This document shows positions 43,529 to 53,470 of a DNA stretch of 64,000 nucleotides, in pieces. Source of the stretch: Clostridiales bacterium UBA5888 (GTDB taxonomy: Bacteria; Bacillota; Clostridia; Oscillospirales; Oscillospiraceae); contig DJEW01000011.1 of NCBI GenBank assembly GCA_002431965.1, positions 71,784 through 135,783 on the forward strand. The letters are read 5' to 3'. Both the position numbers and the translations under genes were made by a program. Numbering within the stretch: the stretch's first letter is position 1; every line of letters begins with the position of its first letter. The notes beneath the pieces were generated by a model. That model saw only the letters and a program-made list of their open reading frames with translations, searched no databases and had not been told where the DNA came from.

Positions 43529-44167
43529 ATGAATAAAGAAACAAACGACAGTATCCAGCTTTTCGCCGCCGGGGACGGCAGCGCCGGCACGGCGGAGCAT
43601 CCGGTCTGTAAAGAATCCGCAGGCGAAAAACCCGCACCCGAGGCGGAGCGCGCCGCAGCGGAAAAATACAGATCCCTTGCAAGCGCAATAGCGGCGCTGG
43701 AAAAACGCTACGGAACGGCTCCCGGCGACGCGCAGGCGCTTGCGCGAGCGGTGGAGGAGGACGATCCCGGGGCGAGGGCGGAGGCCGGGGAGGCAAAAAG
43801 AAGAGAAAAAGCCTCCCGCCTTTATAGCATGTGGCTTTCGCAGACGGCGGATCTGCGGGAGAGCTGCCCCGGCTTCAATCTCACACATGAGCTGAAAAAC
43901 GCGGACTTCCGCGAGCTGCTGCGCTCGGGCGCGAGCGTGCGCGCCGCGTATGAGCTTGTCAACCGCGACGCCATCATGCGTGCGGCGGCGCGCGATATGG
44001 AGGAGCGACTGGTGCGCAGCATCCTCTCCGGCGCTGACCGCCCGCGCGAGGGCGGGCTGACGAGCCAGAGCGCCGCCGTTGTGAAAAGCGACGTTGCGGG
44101 CATGTCCAGATCCGCCCGGCGCGAGATCATCCGCCGTGTCCAGCGCGGCGAAAAAATTTCATTTTGA
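43529..44167 (+). CDS. Scaffolding-type protein
   Basis: The 212-residue, charged, helix-prone protein lies between portal and capsid, the usual scaffold position. Low complexity at its N-terminus (Ala/Glu) and a basic C-terminal end (RSARREIIRRVQRGEKISF, a possible capsid contact) fit a scaffold. No enzymatic motif was seen. The ATG has a GGAGAG site. Confidence 0.65.
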   Translation: MNKETNDSIQLFAAGDGSAGTAEHPVCKESAGEKPAPEAERAAAEKYRSLASAIAALEKRYGTAPGDAQALARAVEEDDPGARAEAGEAKRREKASRLYSMWLSQTADLRESCPGFNLTHELKNADFRELLRSGASVRAAYELVNRDAIMRAAARDMEERLVRSILSGADRPREGGLTSQSAAVVKSDVAGMSRSARREIIRRVQRGEKISF

Positions 44168-44180
44168 ATAGGAGACACAT

Positions 44181-45407
44181 ATGAGCAATGACAAAAACAC
44201 CGTCCAGACCACCGGCATGACCGGGCTGTCGGCGGAGATGAAAACCTTTTACGATATGACGCTCATTGACGAGGCGCAGGCGAATCTCGTCCATGACCAG
44301 TTCGGGCAGAAGCGCCCCATACCGCCCAACGGCGGCAAGATAATCGAATTCCGCAAGTTCGCACCGCTTGCCAAGGCGACAACGCCGCTCACCGAGGGCG
44401 TGACCCCGGACGGCAAGCAGCTGTCCGTCAGCACCGTCAGCGCTGCGGTGAGCCAGTACGGCGATTATATCACCCAGTCGGATATGCTGGAGCTGACGGC
44501 GCTTGACAACACCATTCTCGAATCGGCAAAGCTGCTGGGGCGTCAGGCGGGCGCTACGCTCGACACCGTTGTGCGCAACGTCATGCACAGCGGCACGAAT
44601 GTAATCTATGCCGAAAAGTCCTCCGCCTCAGGCGTGACAGAGGTGAAAAGCCGCAGTGTGCTCGACAGTGACTGCACCATAACCGTGGAGCTCATCCAGC
44701 GCGCCGTGGCAAAGCTCCGCGCGCAGAATGCGCCCACCATCGACGGCAAGTATGTCGGCATCATCCATCCCTACGTCGCCTATGACCTCATGCGCGACAG
44801 CGAGTGGGTAGATGCGCACAAGTACGCCCAGCCGGAGAATCTCTACGAAGGCGAGATAGGCGAGCTTGCGGGGGTGCGCTTTGTGCAGACGACCGAGGCG
44901 AAGATCTACGCGGGCGAGGATCTCGCCTCCGACAGCCGCACGCTAACCGTCAACAACGCCTCCGGCTACACGGGCAGCGTGACCTCCGTGAAGTTCGACG
45001 GCGGCACGGTCGAGCCTGACGCGCTCGCCGGACGCTATATCCTCATCAACGGTGTGCGCGCGAAGGTCACCGCAAACACCGCCGACACCATCACCGTGGA
45101 GAGCTGCGACTTCGGCACGGTTGCCGACAACGCCGTCATCTATCCCGGCGAGGGCGGCAAGGACGGGCTTGCCGTGTTCGGCACGCTCATCCTCGGCGAC
45201 GGCGCTTACGGCGTGACTGAAGTGACCGGCGGCGGTCTTGAGATAATTGTGAAGCAGCGCGGCTCGTCCGGCGCGGCAGACCCGCTCGACCAGCGCTCCA
45301 GCGTCGGCTGGAAGGCGATAAAGACCGCGGAGATGCTCATAGAAAACTATCTTGTGCGCATCGAGAGCGTTTCAAAGCGCTTTTCCGCGAGCGCCAAGGC
45401 AAACTGA
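44181..45407 (+). CDS. Major capsid protein, N4-gp56 type
   Basis: The 408-residue protein matches the N4-gp56 capsid family: MKTFYDMTLIDEAQANL and HDQFGQKRPIPPNGGKIIEFR near the start, then TPLTEGVTPDGKQ and the C-terminal DQRSSVGWKAIKTAEMLIEN. Between about residues 245 and 325 it carries a beta-rich insertion (TVNNASGYTGSV, TANTADTITVES), perhaps an exposed decoration domain. Codon choice is slightly different from the rest, with many TCC and GCC codons, as for a highly expressed gene. Confidence 0.93.
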   Translation: MSNDKNTVQTTGMTGLSAEMKTFYDMTLIDEAQANLVHDQFGQKRPIPPNGGKIIEFRKFAPLAKATTPLTEGVTPDGKQLSVSTVSAAVSQYGDYITQSDMLELTALDNTILESAKLLGRQAGATLDTVVRNVMHSGTNVIYAEKSSASGVTEVKSRSVLDSDCTITVELIQRAVAKLRAQNAPTIDGKYVGIIHPYVAYDLMRDSEWVDAHKYAQPENLYEGEIGELAGVRFVQTTEAKIYAGEDLASDSRTLTVNNASGYTGSVTSVKFDGGTVEPDALAGRYILINGVRAKVTANTADTITVESCDFGTVADNAVIYPGEGGKDGLAVFGTLILGDGAYGVTEVTGGGLEIIVKQRGSSGAADPLDQRSSVGWKAIKTAEMLIENYLVRIESVSKRFSASAKAN

Positions 45408-45431
45408 CGCGGCGCGAAAGGAGAGAGAGTA

Positions 45432-45659
45432 ATGGCAGCGAAAAAGAACACAAACGGCGAAAAGCTGGTGCGTATCAGGCTTCCCAAGGAGCGGCGCGAG
45501 CAGGAGGACGTATTTGTCGGCGTGAATGAGCGCACATGGCTCATCCGGCGCGGCGTTGAGGTGGAAGTGCCCGAATGCGTGGCGGAGGTGCTGGAAAACC
45601 GCGAGATGATGCTCGAAACCATCATGGAGTTTGAGAGCGCGGCACGCAGGGCGGAGTGA
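45432..45659 (+). CDS. Small phage structural protein
   Basis: The 75-residue, charged protein follows the capsid gene behind GGAGAGAG. The sequence VRIRLPKERREQEDVFVGVNERTW suggests a small beta fold. Such proteins act as head completion or decoration proteins; no motif fixes the role. Confidence 0.7.
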   Translation: MAAKKNTNGEKLVRIRLPKERREQEDVFVGVNERTWLIRRGVEVEVPECVAEVLENREMMLETIMEFESAARRAE

Positions 45660-45663
45660 CGCA

Positions 45664-46035
45664 ATGACGCTCGCGGAATCAATAGGCCGCGTGGACGCGC
45701 TGCGCCCCAACGGCTTTAGCTATGCCCAGAAGCTGGCGTGGCTGAGCGCGCTGGACGCGGCGGTAACGGCGGAGCTGATAAACACCCACGACGGCGGGGA
45801 GTGGGTGGACTTCGCCGGGTACACAGAGAGCAGCGCGCCCCAGACCGAGCTTTTGATCCCCGCCCCGTACGACGAGGCGTACCTGCGGTATCTTGAAGCG
45901 CAGATGGACTATGCCAACGGCGAATACGACCGCTTCAACAACTCCAACGCCATGTACGCCGCAGCGTTCGGCGCGTTTGTCAACCACTATAACCGCACGC
46001 ATATGCCGTTGGGCGTGAAGAAAAAGTATTACTGA
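45664..46035 (+). CDS. Head-tail connector-like protein
   Basis: The 123-residue protein has an alpha-helical pattern (YLRYLEAQMDYANGEYDRFNNSN) recalling adaptor proteins that sit under the portal. I use the ATG at 45664 because GGAG stands just before it; earlier residues overlap the preceding gene. Function is inferred from size and position. Confidence 0.6.
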   Translation: MTLAESIGRVDALRPNGFSYAQKLAWLSALDAAVTAELINTHDGGEWVDFAGYTESSAPQTELLIPAPYDEAYLRYLEAQMDYANGEYDRFNNSNAMYAAAFGAFVNHYNRTHMPLGVKKKYY

Positions 46036-46053
46036 AGGAGGAGGGGGAACGCC

Positions 46054-47805
46054 ATGCTATACCCCAAGCTCAGAAAAAAAGCCGTCCGCCGGCAGACCGT
46101 CAGCGCCTTCGGCGGATATGAGCACCGTCTGCGCACAACTGAGGGCGCGTTTTACGACACGCGCAATCTTTCCACGGAGCGCTATCCGCTGCTGTCGGTG
46201 AGAAAGCGGCGGGGCGAATATCTCACGCTCACCGCGCCGCAGGGGATCATTGAAAAGGACGCGCTCGCCTACATCGACGCAGGGACGCTCTATTATAACG
46301 GGCTGGCAACGCCGCTCACGGGGATGAGCGAGGGGGAAAAGCAGCTTGTGAGCATGGGAGCGTACATATGCGTCTTCCCGGACAAGCTCTACTATAACAC
46401 CGCCGACGGCACGGACTACGGCTCGATGGAAGCAAAGTGGGAATATACCGGGCGCGTGACATATTCGATATGCGATCTCGACGGCGGGGACTACCCCGCC
46501 GCCGAGGAGAGCGCCGCAGAGCCCGCCGCGCCGCAGGACGGGGACTTGTGGCTGAACACAAGAGAGCGCACATTCAGCCGTTACAGCGCGTCGATGAAAA
46601 TGTGGGTGGAGGTGGAGAGCGTATACACAAAGCTCACATTCACAACGCAGGGACAGATACCCTCCGCCTTCGCCCGCTATGACGGCGTGCGCATCACCGG
46701 CGCAGGGGGCGACCTCGACGGAACGAAGGTGCTGTATGCCGTGGGCGGCAGCGCCGGCACGGCGCCGGAATATGCGGACGCGAAGAGCGACTTCATCGTG
46801 CTTGCGTGCGCGCCCTCGGAGGCACGCACGGAGGAGAATGCGCACATCACCATCACGCGCCGCGTGCCGGATCTGGACTATGTATGCCAGTGCGCAAACC
46901 GCCTGTGGGGCTGCCGCTACGGCAACGACGGAGAGGGTAATATCAATGAGCTTTACTGCTGCGCTCTGGGAGACTTCAAAAACTGGGAGCAGTATCTGGG
47001 GCTCTCGACGGATTCGTGGCGTGCGAGCGTCGGCTCTGACGGCGTGTGGACGGGGGCAATCGGCTATCTCGGCACGCCGCTCTTCTTCAAGGAAAACTGC
47101 ATACACCGCATAAGCGTGTCTGCGACCGGGGCGCATCAGGTGGGCGAGACCGTGTGCCGCGGCGTGCAGCGCGGCAGCGCAAAGAGCCTTGTTATCGTCA
47201 ATGAGACGCTCTACTACAAATCGCGCGGCGATGTGTGCGCCTATCAGGGCGGCTTTCCGGAGGGAGTATCCGCCGCGCTGGGCGGCGAGAGCTATGGGAG
47301 CGCTGCGGCAGGCGCGCTGGGGGAGAGATACTATATCTCCATGCGCGACGCGCGGGGAAAGGCGAATCTTTTCGTTTATGACATTGCCAGAGGGCTTTGG
47401 ATGCGCGAGGACGAGCTGGCGGCGGACGCTTTCGCAAGGGTGGACGACGAGCTGTTCTGCCTTGCCGGCGGCAAGGTCTATGCTCTTGCCGGAACATGCG
47501 GCGAAGCGGAAAAGCGCGTGGAATGGTCGGCGGAGACGGGAATGCTGACGTGCGAATACCCGGACAGCAAATATCTTTCGCGCATCGCTCTGCGCGCGTG
47601 GATGGAGCGGGAGGCGGAGCTTGAGCTTTTCACGGAGTATGATTCCTCCGGCGTGTGGGAGTATGCCGGGCGGATGCGCGTGGCGAACGCAGGGTCTGCC
47701 GGGTTTCCGCTGAGACTGCGCCGGTGCGACCATGTGCGCCTGCGCCTTGAAGGGCGCGGCGATGTGCGGATACTGAGCATGACGCGCGAGGTGACGGAGG
47801 GATGA
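46054..47805 (+). CDS. Tail-stabilising beta-propeller-like protein (gp10-type)
   Basis: The 583-residue, beta-rich protein contains CQCANRLWGCRYG then LYCCALGDFKNWEQY. This resembles NRLW...GDxxNW blocks of the tail-accessory or hub proteins of short-tailed phages. It probably closes the portal and forms the short tail tube. A long spaced sequence of similar blades suggests a propeller. The gene starts behind GGAGGAGG. Confidence 0.65.
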   Translation: MLYPKLRKKAVRRQTVSAFGGYEHRLRTTEGAFYDTRNLSTERYPLLSVRKRRGEYLTLTAPQGIIEKDALAYIDAGTLYYNGLATPLTGMSEGEKQLVSMGAYICVFPDKLYYNTADGTDYGSMEAKWEYTGRVTYSICDLDGGDYPAAEESAAEPAAPQDGDLWLNTRERTFSRYSASMKMWVEVESVYTKLTFTTQGQIPSAFARYDGVRITGAGGDLDGTKVLYAVGGSAGTAPEYADAKSDFIVLACAPSEARTEENAHITITRRVPDLDYVCQCANRLWGCRYGNDGEGNINELYCCALGDFKNWEQYLGLSTDSWRASVGSDGVWTGAIGYLGTPLFFKENCIHRISVSATGAHQVGETVCRGVQRGSAKSLVIVNETLYYKSRGDVCAYQGGFPEGVSAALGGESYGSAAAGALGERYYISMRDARGKANLFVYDIARGLWMREDELAADAFARVDDELFCLAGGKVYALAGTCGEAEKRVEWSAETGMLTCEYPDSKYLSRIALRAWMEREAELELFTEYDSSGVWEYAGRMRVANAGSAGFPLRLRRCDHVRLRLEGRGDVRILSMTREVTEG

Positions 47806-48632
47806 CAGGCATATACGAGCTTCCGCCGATGCTCTCCGGCACACCGGCGCAGCAGCTCTCCGCGCTGCGCGCCTATCTTGTGCGCATGGCGCAGCAGCTC
47901 AACGCCGCCGAGGGCGCGCCCGCAGCGGCGGCGGAGAACGGCATATCGGCGCGGCAGCTTTCTGGGAATGCCGTGCCTGCGGCATCGACCACGCCATACG
48001 GCAGCGCCGAGACCGGCGCGAGCATGAGAAAGAGCGCGGCAGAGCTGCGCCAACTGATACTGAAAACGGCGGATGGGCTTTCCGGCGACATCGAGGCTGT
48101 GGGCAGCTATGCAGACGGACGCATAGAATCGCTCGGCGAGCAGTACCTTGCCAGGTCGGAGTTCGGCGCGTTCACCGAGAATATAGAAAGCCAGATCGCA
48201 AACACCGCTCGCGGCGTGGTGGAGAGCTACGGCTACTCTGAGCGGATAGAGTCAAACCAGGCGAACCTTGAGCTTTTGCAGACCTATGTGACGGATATTG
48301 ACGGCGAGATACGCCGAGGACTTGTCACAGACCCGGCAACGGGAGAAACGGTCACCGGCATCGCCATTGCCCAGAACCTGCAGTTCACGGGAGAGGTCAG
48401 CCGCGGCAGCGACGGCATGAATTATTATACGCTCTCCTCCGGGCAGACCTTCGGACTTTACACCTCCACGGGGTGGCAGTTCTGGATAAACGGCTATCGC
48501 CGCGGATGGTACGACTCCGTGGACGGTATGCTGCACATTGCCAACGTCGCCGTGGAGGACAGCCTTCAGCTCGGCGGGGCGTGGCGGCTGACCGCGGACG
48601 GCGGGCTTGGCATAAAGTACACCGGAGGATGA
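47802..48632 (+). CDS. Tail protein with helical N-terminal region
   Basis: The 276-residue protein starts inside the end of the previous gene (ATGA overlap). The first half is alpha-helical and rich in Ala/Glu/Gln, with a coiled-coil-like stretch; the second half is beta-rich with RGSDGMNYYTLSSGQTFGLY. This is the design of a short-tail fibre or adaptor. No family is certain. Confidence 0.6.
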   Translation: MTGIYELPPMLSGTPAQQLSALRAYLVRMAQQLNAAEGAPAAAAENGISARQLSGNAVPAASTTPYGSAETGASMRKSAAELRQLILKTADGLSGDIEAVGSYADGRIESLGEQYLARSEFGAFTENIESQIANTARGVVESYGYSERIESNQANLELLQTYVTDIDGEIRRGLVTDPATGETVTGIAIAQNLQFTGEVSRGSDGMNYYTLSSGQTFGLYTSTGWQFWINGYRRGWYDSVDGMLHIANVAVEDSLQLGGAWRLTADGGLGIKYTGG

Positions 48633-48635
48633 ATT

Positions 48636-50231
48636 ATGGGCGTGAATTTCTTTCAAAACGGAGTAAGCCTCGGCGCGAGCGCGGGATGGGGCGGCTATAC
48701 CGGCAGCAACAACTATGTCGTGCGTTATGACTTCACAACGCCCGCCGCGGGGGCGAGCGGCGTGACGCTGACGCTTGGCGGGATATACTACGGGCACGGC
48801 GCCGGTACGCAGGGCTTCGGCTTCAAGCTTGGCACGTCGCCCACGGCGTGGGCAAATGCCCGCAGCGAAACGCCGGACTCCACCCTCGGGTACATGAGCT
48901 ACTCGGGCTCTGCGGGCTATGGGTGCACGCTGACGGCGGCGGGGCTGAATCTGACGCCGTACACGACGTATTATCTATTTGTCTATACTGCGACCGGCGG
49001 CGCGGAGTATTACACGGGGTGGAACTGCGTCGCGCCGGCCGTCACGCTGACGGGCAGCTACACACAGCCCGTGTCTGCGATAAGCTCCGTCTCGCCGCAG
49101 ACGTTGACCGGGAGCAGCGTGTCGCTTATCATGGCGCGCGCCGGAGACAGCCGCCACAGGGCGACGTTCAGCTTCGGCGGGGAAACGCTCGCCGTGTCAG
49201 AGCCGTTCGCCGCGTCGCTTTCCTACACCTGCCCGCGCGAATGGATGGCGAAAGCGCCGGCGGCGCAGAGCATGACGGTAGACGTTTCCGTGCAGACCTA
49301 CGCCGACGCTGCGTGCACGGTGCCGGTAGGCGCGGCGCAGACGGCGGCGTTCACCCTCACGGCGGACGCGGATATGCGCCCGCGGCTGCTGGACGGGGCG
49401 GTGACGGCGGCGGTGCTGAACCCGGGCGGAGCTTCCGGTTTCACGGATTATATCGCGGGTGTGAGCCGCGCGCGGGTGAGCTTTGCACCGGATAAGCTCG
49501 ACCTCTCTGCCTGTGCCGGGGCGACGGTCACAGCGTACCGCGTGAGCGTCAAGGGGCGGACGATAAGCGCGGCGTCAGGCACGGTGGACACGGGCGTGCT
49601 TCCCGGCGACTGCACGCTTTTGTGCTCGGTCATCGACACGCGCGGCAGGGAGGACACGGTCGGCATAGGTGTGACGATGCTGCCATATGTGCCGCCATAT
49701 CTCAGCGACATTGCCGCCGCGCGCTGCAACGCGGACGGAACTGACAACGAACGCGGCGCGTATTATAAGCTGCGCGCCGCGCTGGGGTACACGCCGCTCG
49801 GCGGCGTGAACAGCGCTGCGGTGTCCGTCAGCATCAGGCCGACGGGCGGCACGTGGGGCGCAGAGACGGCGCTGACCGGGTTTGAAAGCGGCAAATGGTC
49901 GCACAGGTGGGGCGCGCCCTCCGTGCTCGGCGGAGATCTTACCGGAGACGGGTACACACTGCGCCTGCGCGTGACGGACGCGGTTGGCAGCGCGAGCGTA
50001 TATACCGTGCAGCTTTACAGCCAGCAGTGGGCGATGAAATTCAACGCGCGCGGCACGGCGGTCGGCTTCGGCATGACCCCAACGGCGGAGAACGCCGTGC
50101 AGCTGCCGGACACGTGGCGGCTTTACGCCGGGGCGCTGGTGCTTTCCTCCGGGTCGTACGGCGCGACGCCGCCGGAACAGGCGGCGCTCAGCCCCGTGGA
50201 GGGACAGCTGTATTTTTACATAACGGACTGA
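48636..50231 (+). CDS. Phage minor structural protein, DUF859-like
   Basis: The 531-residue protein is a string of beta domains, with tyrosine/glycine-rich N-terminal sequence and a C-terminal MKFNARGTAVGFGMTPTAEN block that is typical of DUF859 phage fibre proteins. It probably takes part in attachment. It lies in the same operon as the neighbouring fibre genes, separated by only a few bases. Confidence 0.7.
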   Translation: MGVNFFQNGVSLGASAGWGGYTGSNNYVVRYDFTTPAAGASGVTLTLGGIYYGHGAGTQGFGFKLGTSPTAWANARSETPDSTLGYMSYSGSAGYGCTLTAAGLNLTPYTTYYLFVYTATGGAEYYTGWNCVAPAVTLTGSYTQPVSAISSVSPQTLTGSSVSLIMARAGDSRHRATFSFGGETLAVSEPFAASLSYTCPREWMAKAPAAQSMTVDVSVQTYADAACTVPVGAAQTAAFTLTADADMRPRLLDGAVTAAVLNPGGASGFTDYIAGVSRARVSFAPDKLDLSACAGATVTAYRVSVKGRTISAASGTVDTGVLPGDCTLLCSVIDTRGREDTVGIGVTMLPYVPPYLSDIAAARCNADGTDNERGAYYKLRAALGYTPLGGVNSAAVSVSIRPTGGTWGAETALTGFESGKWSHRWGAPSVLGGDLTGDGYTLRLRVTDAVGSASVYTVQLYSQQWAMKFNARGTAVGFGMTPTAENAVQLPDTWRLYAGALVLSSGSYGATPPEQAALSPVEGQLYFYITD

Positions 50232-50241
50232 GGAGACGGCT

Positions 50242-52419
50242 ATGGGCTTTTTTTCATCCTTGCAAAAGCGTGTGCGCAGCGCCTCCGGCTGGAGCGCGTG
50301 GAGCGCGCTGGGCGGCGCGGATTATGTCGCCGAAAGCGGGAAGTGCGTGGTATACCGCGTGCAGGCAAACTACGCCGCCGGTGATAGCGGCATCGCCGCG
50401 CTTTCGATAGGCACAAATTTCGTCAATCCGCTGACCTCCGGCACGGCAGCGGCGGCAGCGTGCTATCTTTACGGCTCTGACCCAACGGCGGGCGGCGACG
50501 CCGCCGTGACGAGCCCGCCCGGCGGATATATTGCCTCCGCGAGCGCCGAGTTTTCCGCAAGCAACGTGGGAAGCTATATTCTTTTCGCCTTTCCGGAGAT
50601 TTCGGGAACGCCGGAGGCGCTGTACTTCTGGTTTACATCGTCCGTCGGCACTGACGCTTACGGCAGCAATCAGATATACCACTATGCCACCGGCAACTGG
50701 AACGCCGCGCTGGAAACCGGCACGCGCACCCCGGCAATATACGGCGGGCTGACCGGCGATCCGGGCGGCAGCGGCGGTACTGCCGGCGTTGACCGCTTCA
50801 CGATAAAGGACTGCGGCACGAGGATGGATATGCCGCAGTCGCCGTGGACGGGCACGATGTCGATGGGCGTGGGCGAGGTCGGGCGTATACGCTTCAGCTT
50901 TGACTTCTCCGTGCAGACGGAGGTATCCGTCACGAGCAGCGGCGGCGCGGCGGCGCTGACGCGCCTTTACATCTCGACAGATCCCGATATTGACGAATCG
51001 ACCGGACATCCTGTCAGCACCGTGCTGCAATTCGATGCGGACGGCTCTCTCTCTGCGGCGCGCCTTGCGAGAGGAAAGACGTATTATCTTTTTGCCCTCT
51101 TTGACGGCGGGATAAACGCGGGCAGCGTGTCGTTCGCATTCACGCCTGGCGCGCAATGCTGGTATGAGGGCGACCGCGCGGCGTATACGCGCCTTGCCGC
51201 CGATCCGGCGCACTCCGTGACGCTTGGCGCTGGACGCTACAGCGTGATAAGCCTGACGTTCGCAAATTCCGGCACGGCGCGGTTTTACACCGGCAGCACC
51301 GCGATCGAAAGACCGTTTTTCGTCTATGGCTACCTCAGTGAGGAATATAATTTTGACAATTCCGACGGCGTGTGCGACCCATGCCTGAAAATGGGGCACG
51401 GCAGCGTGGAAACAGGCGATCCGCCTGATTATGACATGGAGTATGCCGTCACGGCGGGCAGAACATATTATCTTTTTACGCGAAGCTGCTCGGCGGACGT
51501 GCCGGTTTCTGCGGCGGTGCATATCGTTCCGCCCGCCGCGCCGTCGGGATACGTCCTCGTCTCAAAGCCCGCCGCGACGGATGCGGCGGCAGACATCTCA
51601 TATGACGAGGAGTGCACGCGCTACACCGTGCGTGAGCAGAAAGTGAGCTTTCGCTACCGCGGCACGGCGTGCATCCGCGCGGCGTCGCCCGCCGGAGGCG
51701 GCACAGCGGAGCTGAGAGCATACGTGAGCGCAGCGCACGGCGTTGACCTTGCGACCGGCACGCCTACGGCACAGGTGCTCGCACAGACGGCGGGAGTTTC
51801 GACTGCGGCGGATGTGACTTTCTTTGCCGAGGAGGGGCGGGAATACTGGGTGTACATCACGGCGGAGGAGCTGCTGTACGCACCGTCCGCCAGACTCGGC
51901 ATATACATCCAGAGCCCGCCCGTGCGGCGGTACGCCGTGACGGAGACGGCAGAATATGCAAGCATTGCCGCGGAAACGGAGCACCCGGCCTCTCCGGGAG
52001 AGAGCGGAATAGTACGGCTGGAGCTGACATTTAAGAAGAGCGGCGCCGTGCTGTTTTCAAGCACCGACGCCGCGGGGACGCACACGCGCCTTGCGGGCGC
52101 GCTCAGCCGCGGGACGGATATTTTCCCTGCCACAGGAGACCCCGTTTCCCCTGCGCTCGCCTCGGGTACAGGGACGCAGACGCACTATTCCTTTGCCGCG
52201 CTCGTTGAGGCAGGAGTGACATATTATTTTTTCAGCCGGGATATGTGGCTTTACGCTGCGCCCGCTTTCACCATACACATAACGCCCGTGCCCGGCGCGA
52301 TGCATATTCTCGCCGGCGGAGAAGAGAAAAACGCCCTGCCGTATATATACGTGTCGGGCGCGTGGCGCACTGCCGCGCCCATGCTGTATTCTGCCGGCAG
52401 GTGGCGCACGGGAATATAG
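50242..52419 (+). CDS. Tail protein with four tandem beta-sandwich repeats
   Basis: The 725-residue protein has an N-terminal region of about 200 residues, then four divergent repeats starting near residues 212, 330, 463 and 586. Three repeats contain a STGHP, ATGTP or ATGDP turn; all four end in a YYLF-type strand (GKTYYLFALF, GRTYYLFTRS, GREYWVYITA, GVTYYFFSRD). The size and motif resemble carbohydrate-binding or pre-peptidase C-terminal beta sandwiches, so it may bind surface sugars. A short C-terminal tag (ISGAWRTAAPMLYSAGRWR-like) ends it. Confidence 0.65.
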   Translation: MGFFSSLQKRVRSASGWSAWSALGGADYVAESGKCVVYRVQANYAAGDSGIAALSIGTNFVNPLTSGTAAAAACYLYGSDPTAGGDAAVTSPPGGYIASASAEFSASNVGSYILFAFPEISGTPEALYFWFTSSVGTDAYGSNQIYHYATGNWNAALETGTRTPAIYGGLTGDPGGSGGTAGVDRFTIKDCGTRMDMPQSPWTGTMSMGVGEVGRIRFSFDFSVQTEVSVTSSGGAAALTRLYISTDPDIDESTGHPVSTVLQFDADGSLSAARLARGKTYYLFALFDGGINAGSVSFAFTPGAQCWYEGDRAAYTRLAADPAHSVTLGAGRYSVISLTFANSGTARFYTGSTAIERPFFVYGYLSEEYNFDNSDGVCDPCLKMGHGSVETGDPPDYDMEYAVTAGRTYYLFTRSCSADVPVSAAVHIVPPAAPSGYVLVSKPAATDAAADISYDEECTRYTVREQKVSFRYRGTACIRAASPAGGGTAELRAYVSAAHGVDLATGTPTAQVLAQTAGVSTAADVTFFAEEGREYWVYITAEELLYAPSARLGIYIQSPPVRRYAVTETAEYASIAAETEHPASPGESGIVRLELTFKKSGAVLFSSTDAAGTHTRLAGALSRGTDIFPATGDPVSPALASGTGTQTHYSFAALVEAGVTYYFFSRDMWLYAAPAFTIHITPVPGAMHILAGGEEKNALPYIYVSGAWRTAAPMLYSAGRWRTGI

Positions 52420-52450
52420 AGAAACACACATCGAGAGGGAGGAAAGAAAA

Positions 52451-53458
52451 TTGACGGACGAAGAGAAGAGGCTTGAACGCGAGAAGGAAGCGGCGTATGG
52501 ATCCGCCGCGCGCCCGGAGTATGCCGGAAGCCATGAAAAGGAGCTGAGCGACGCCTATGATGCGCTGACAAAGCGCGGAGAGTTCAGCTATGACCTGGGA
52601 AGCGACGCGCTTTATAAGCACTACCGCGACGATTATGTACGCCGGGGCAGACTTGCCATGCGCGACACGGCGGGTCAGGCATCGGCGCTGACGGGCGGTT
52701 ATGCGTCCAGCTACGCCGAGGGCGTGGGGCAGCAGAGGTACGACGAATACCTCCAGCAGCTCGGGGCGATCGTGCCGGAGCTGTACTCGATCGCGTACAG
52801 CCGCTATCAGGACGAGGGCGACGCCCTGCGTGAGCGCTATGACCTTGCCGAGGGCCTGCGCGACAGAGAGTATAAGGCCTACTCCGACGCGCTCGACGAT
52901 TATAATAACGCCCAGCAGCTTGCCTATGAACGTGAGCAGGAAGAGCTGGAACGCGAGAGCAGGGAGCGCGAGAGCGAATACCAGCGCCGCCAGAGCGAAG
53001 CGGCGGCGCGCGCCAAGTACGGCGATTTCGGCGGGTATGCCGCGCTCTACGGCGACGAGACGGCAGAGCAGATGAAAAACTACTGGATAGCTTCCAATCC
53101 CGGCGCGGCTTACGGCATGGGGCTGATCACTGCCGAGCGTTATTTTGCCATGACCGGAGGGACGGCATCCGGCTCGGGTGCAAGCACAAAAAGCTCAGCT
53201 TCACGCGGCTCGTATTACCCGTCCACCGCGCCCGACGGCAGGGATGCTTCCGTCGTGCAGCGCGAGCTGAGAAACAAGGGGTACAACATCGCAGTGGACG
53301 GCGCCTGGGGCGAGAGAAGCCAGAGAGCGTGGGACAAGGAGTACGGCAGCGGAGGGAGCGGCACAGCCGCGCGCTCCAAAAGCAGCGGGAAATCAACCGG
53401 TACGCGCACCGGCAGCGCTACGGCGGGCACATCAGGCAGAGCAAAGGCGCTGCGCTGA
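52451..53458 (+). CDS. Charged helical phage protein, possible ejection protein
   Basis: The 335-residue protein begins with TTG behind GGGAGG. It has long charged helices (EREQEELERESREREYEYQRR-like), a SSYAEGVGQQRYDEYLQQL stretch known from many clostridial prophages, and a C-terminal part (DGRDASVVQRELRNKG) recalling a peptidoglycan-binding repeat. Glycine/serine low complexity closes it. Position and helicity suggest an internal ejection protein, but this is only an inference. Confidence 0.55.
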   Translation: MTDEEKRLEREKEAAYGSAARPEYAGSHEKELSDAYDALTKRGEFSYDLGSDALYKHYRDDYVRRGRLAMRDTAGQASALTGGYASSYAEGVGQQRYDEYLQQLGAIVPELYSIAYSRYQDEGDALRERYDLAEGLRDREYKAYSDALDDYNNAQQLAYEREQEELERESRERESEYQRRQSEAAARAKYGDFGGYAALYGDETAEQMKNYWIASNPGAAYGMGLITAERYFAMTGGTASGSGASTKSSASRGSYYPSTAPDGRDASVVQRELRNKGYNIAVDGAWGERSQRAWDKEYGSGGSGTAARSKSSGKSTGTRTGSATAGTSGRAKALR

Positions 53459-53470
53459 CAGGACAGGCAC

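Noticed and set aside
46057..47844. Long open frame on the minus strand opposite the tail-stabilising gene
   Set aside because: Complementary to a tight rightward operon; arginine/histidine-rich composition and no ribosome site of note.
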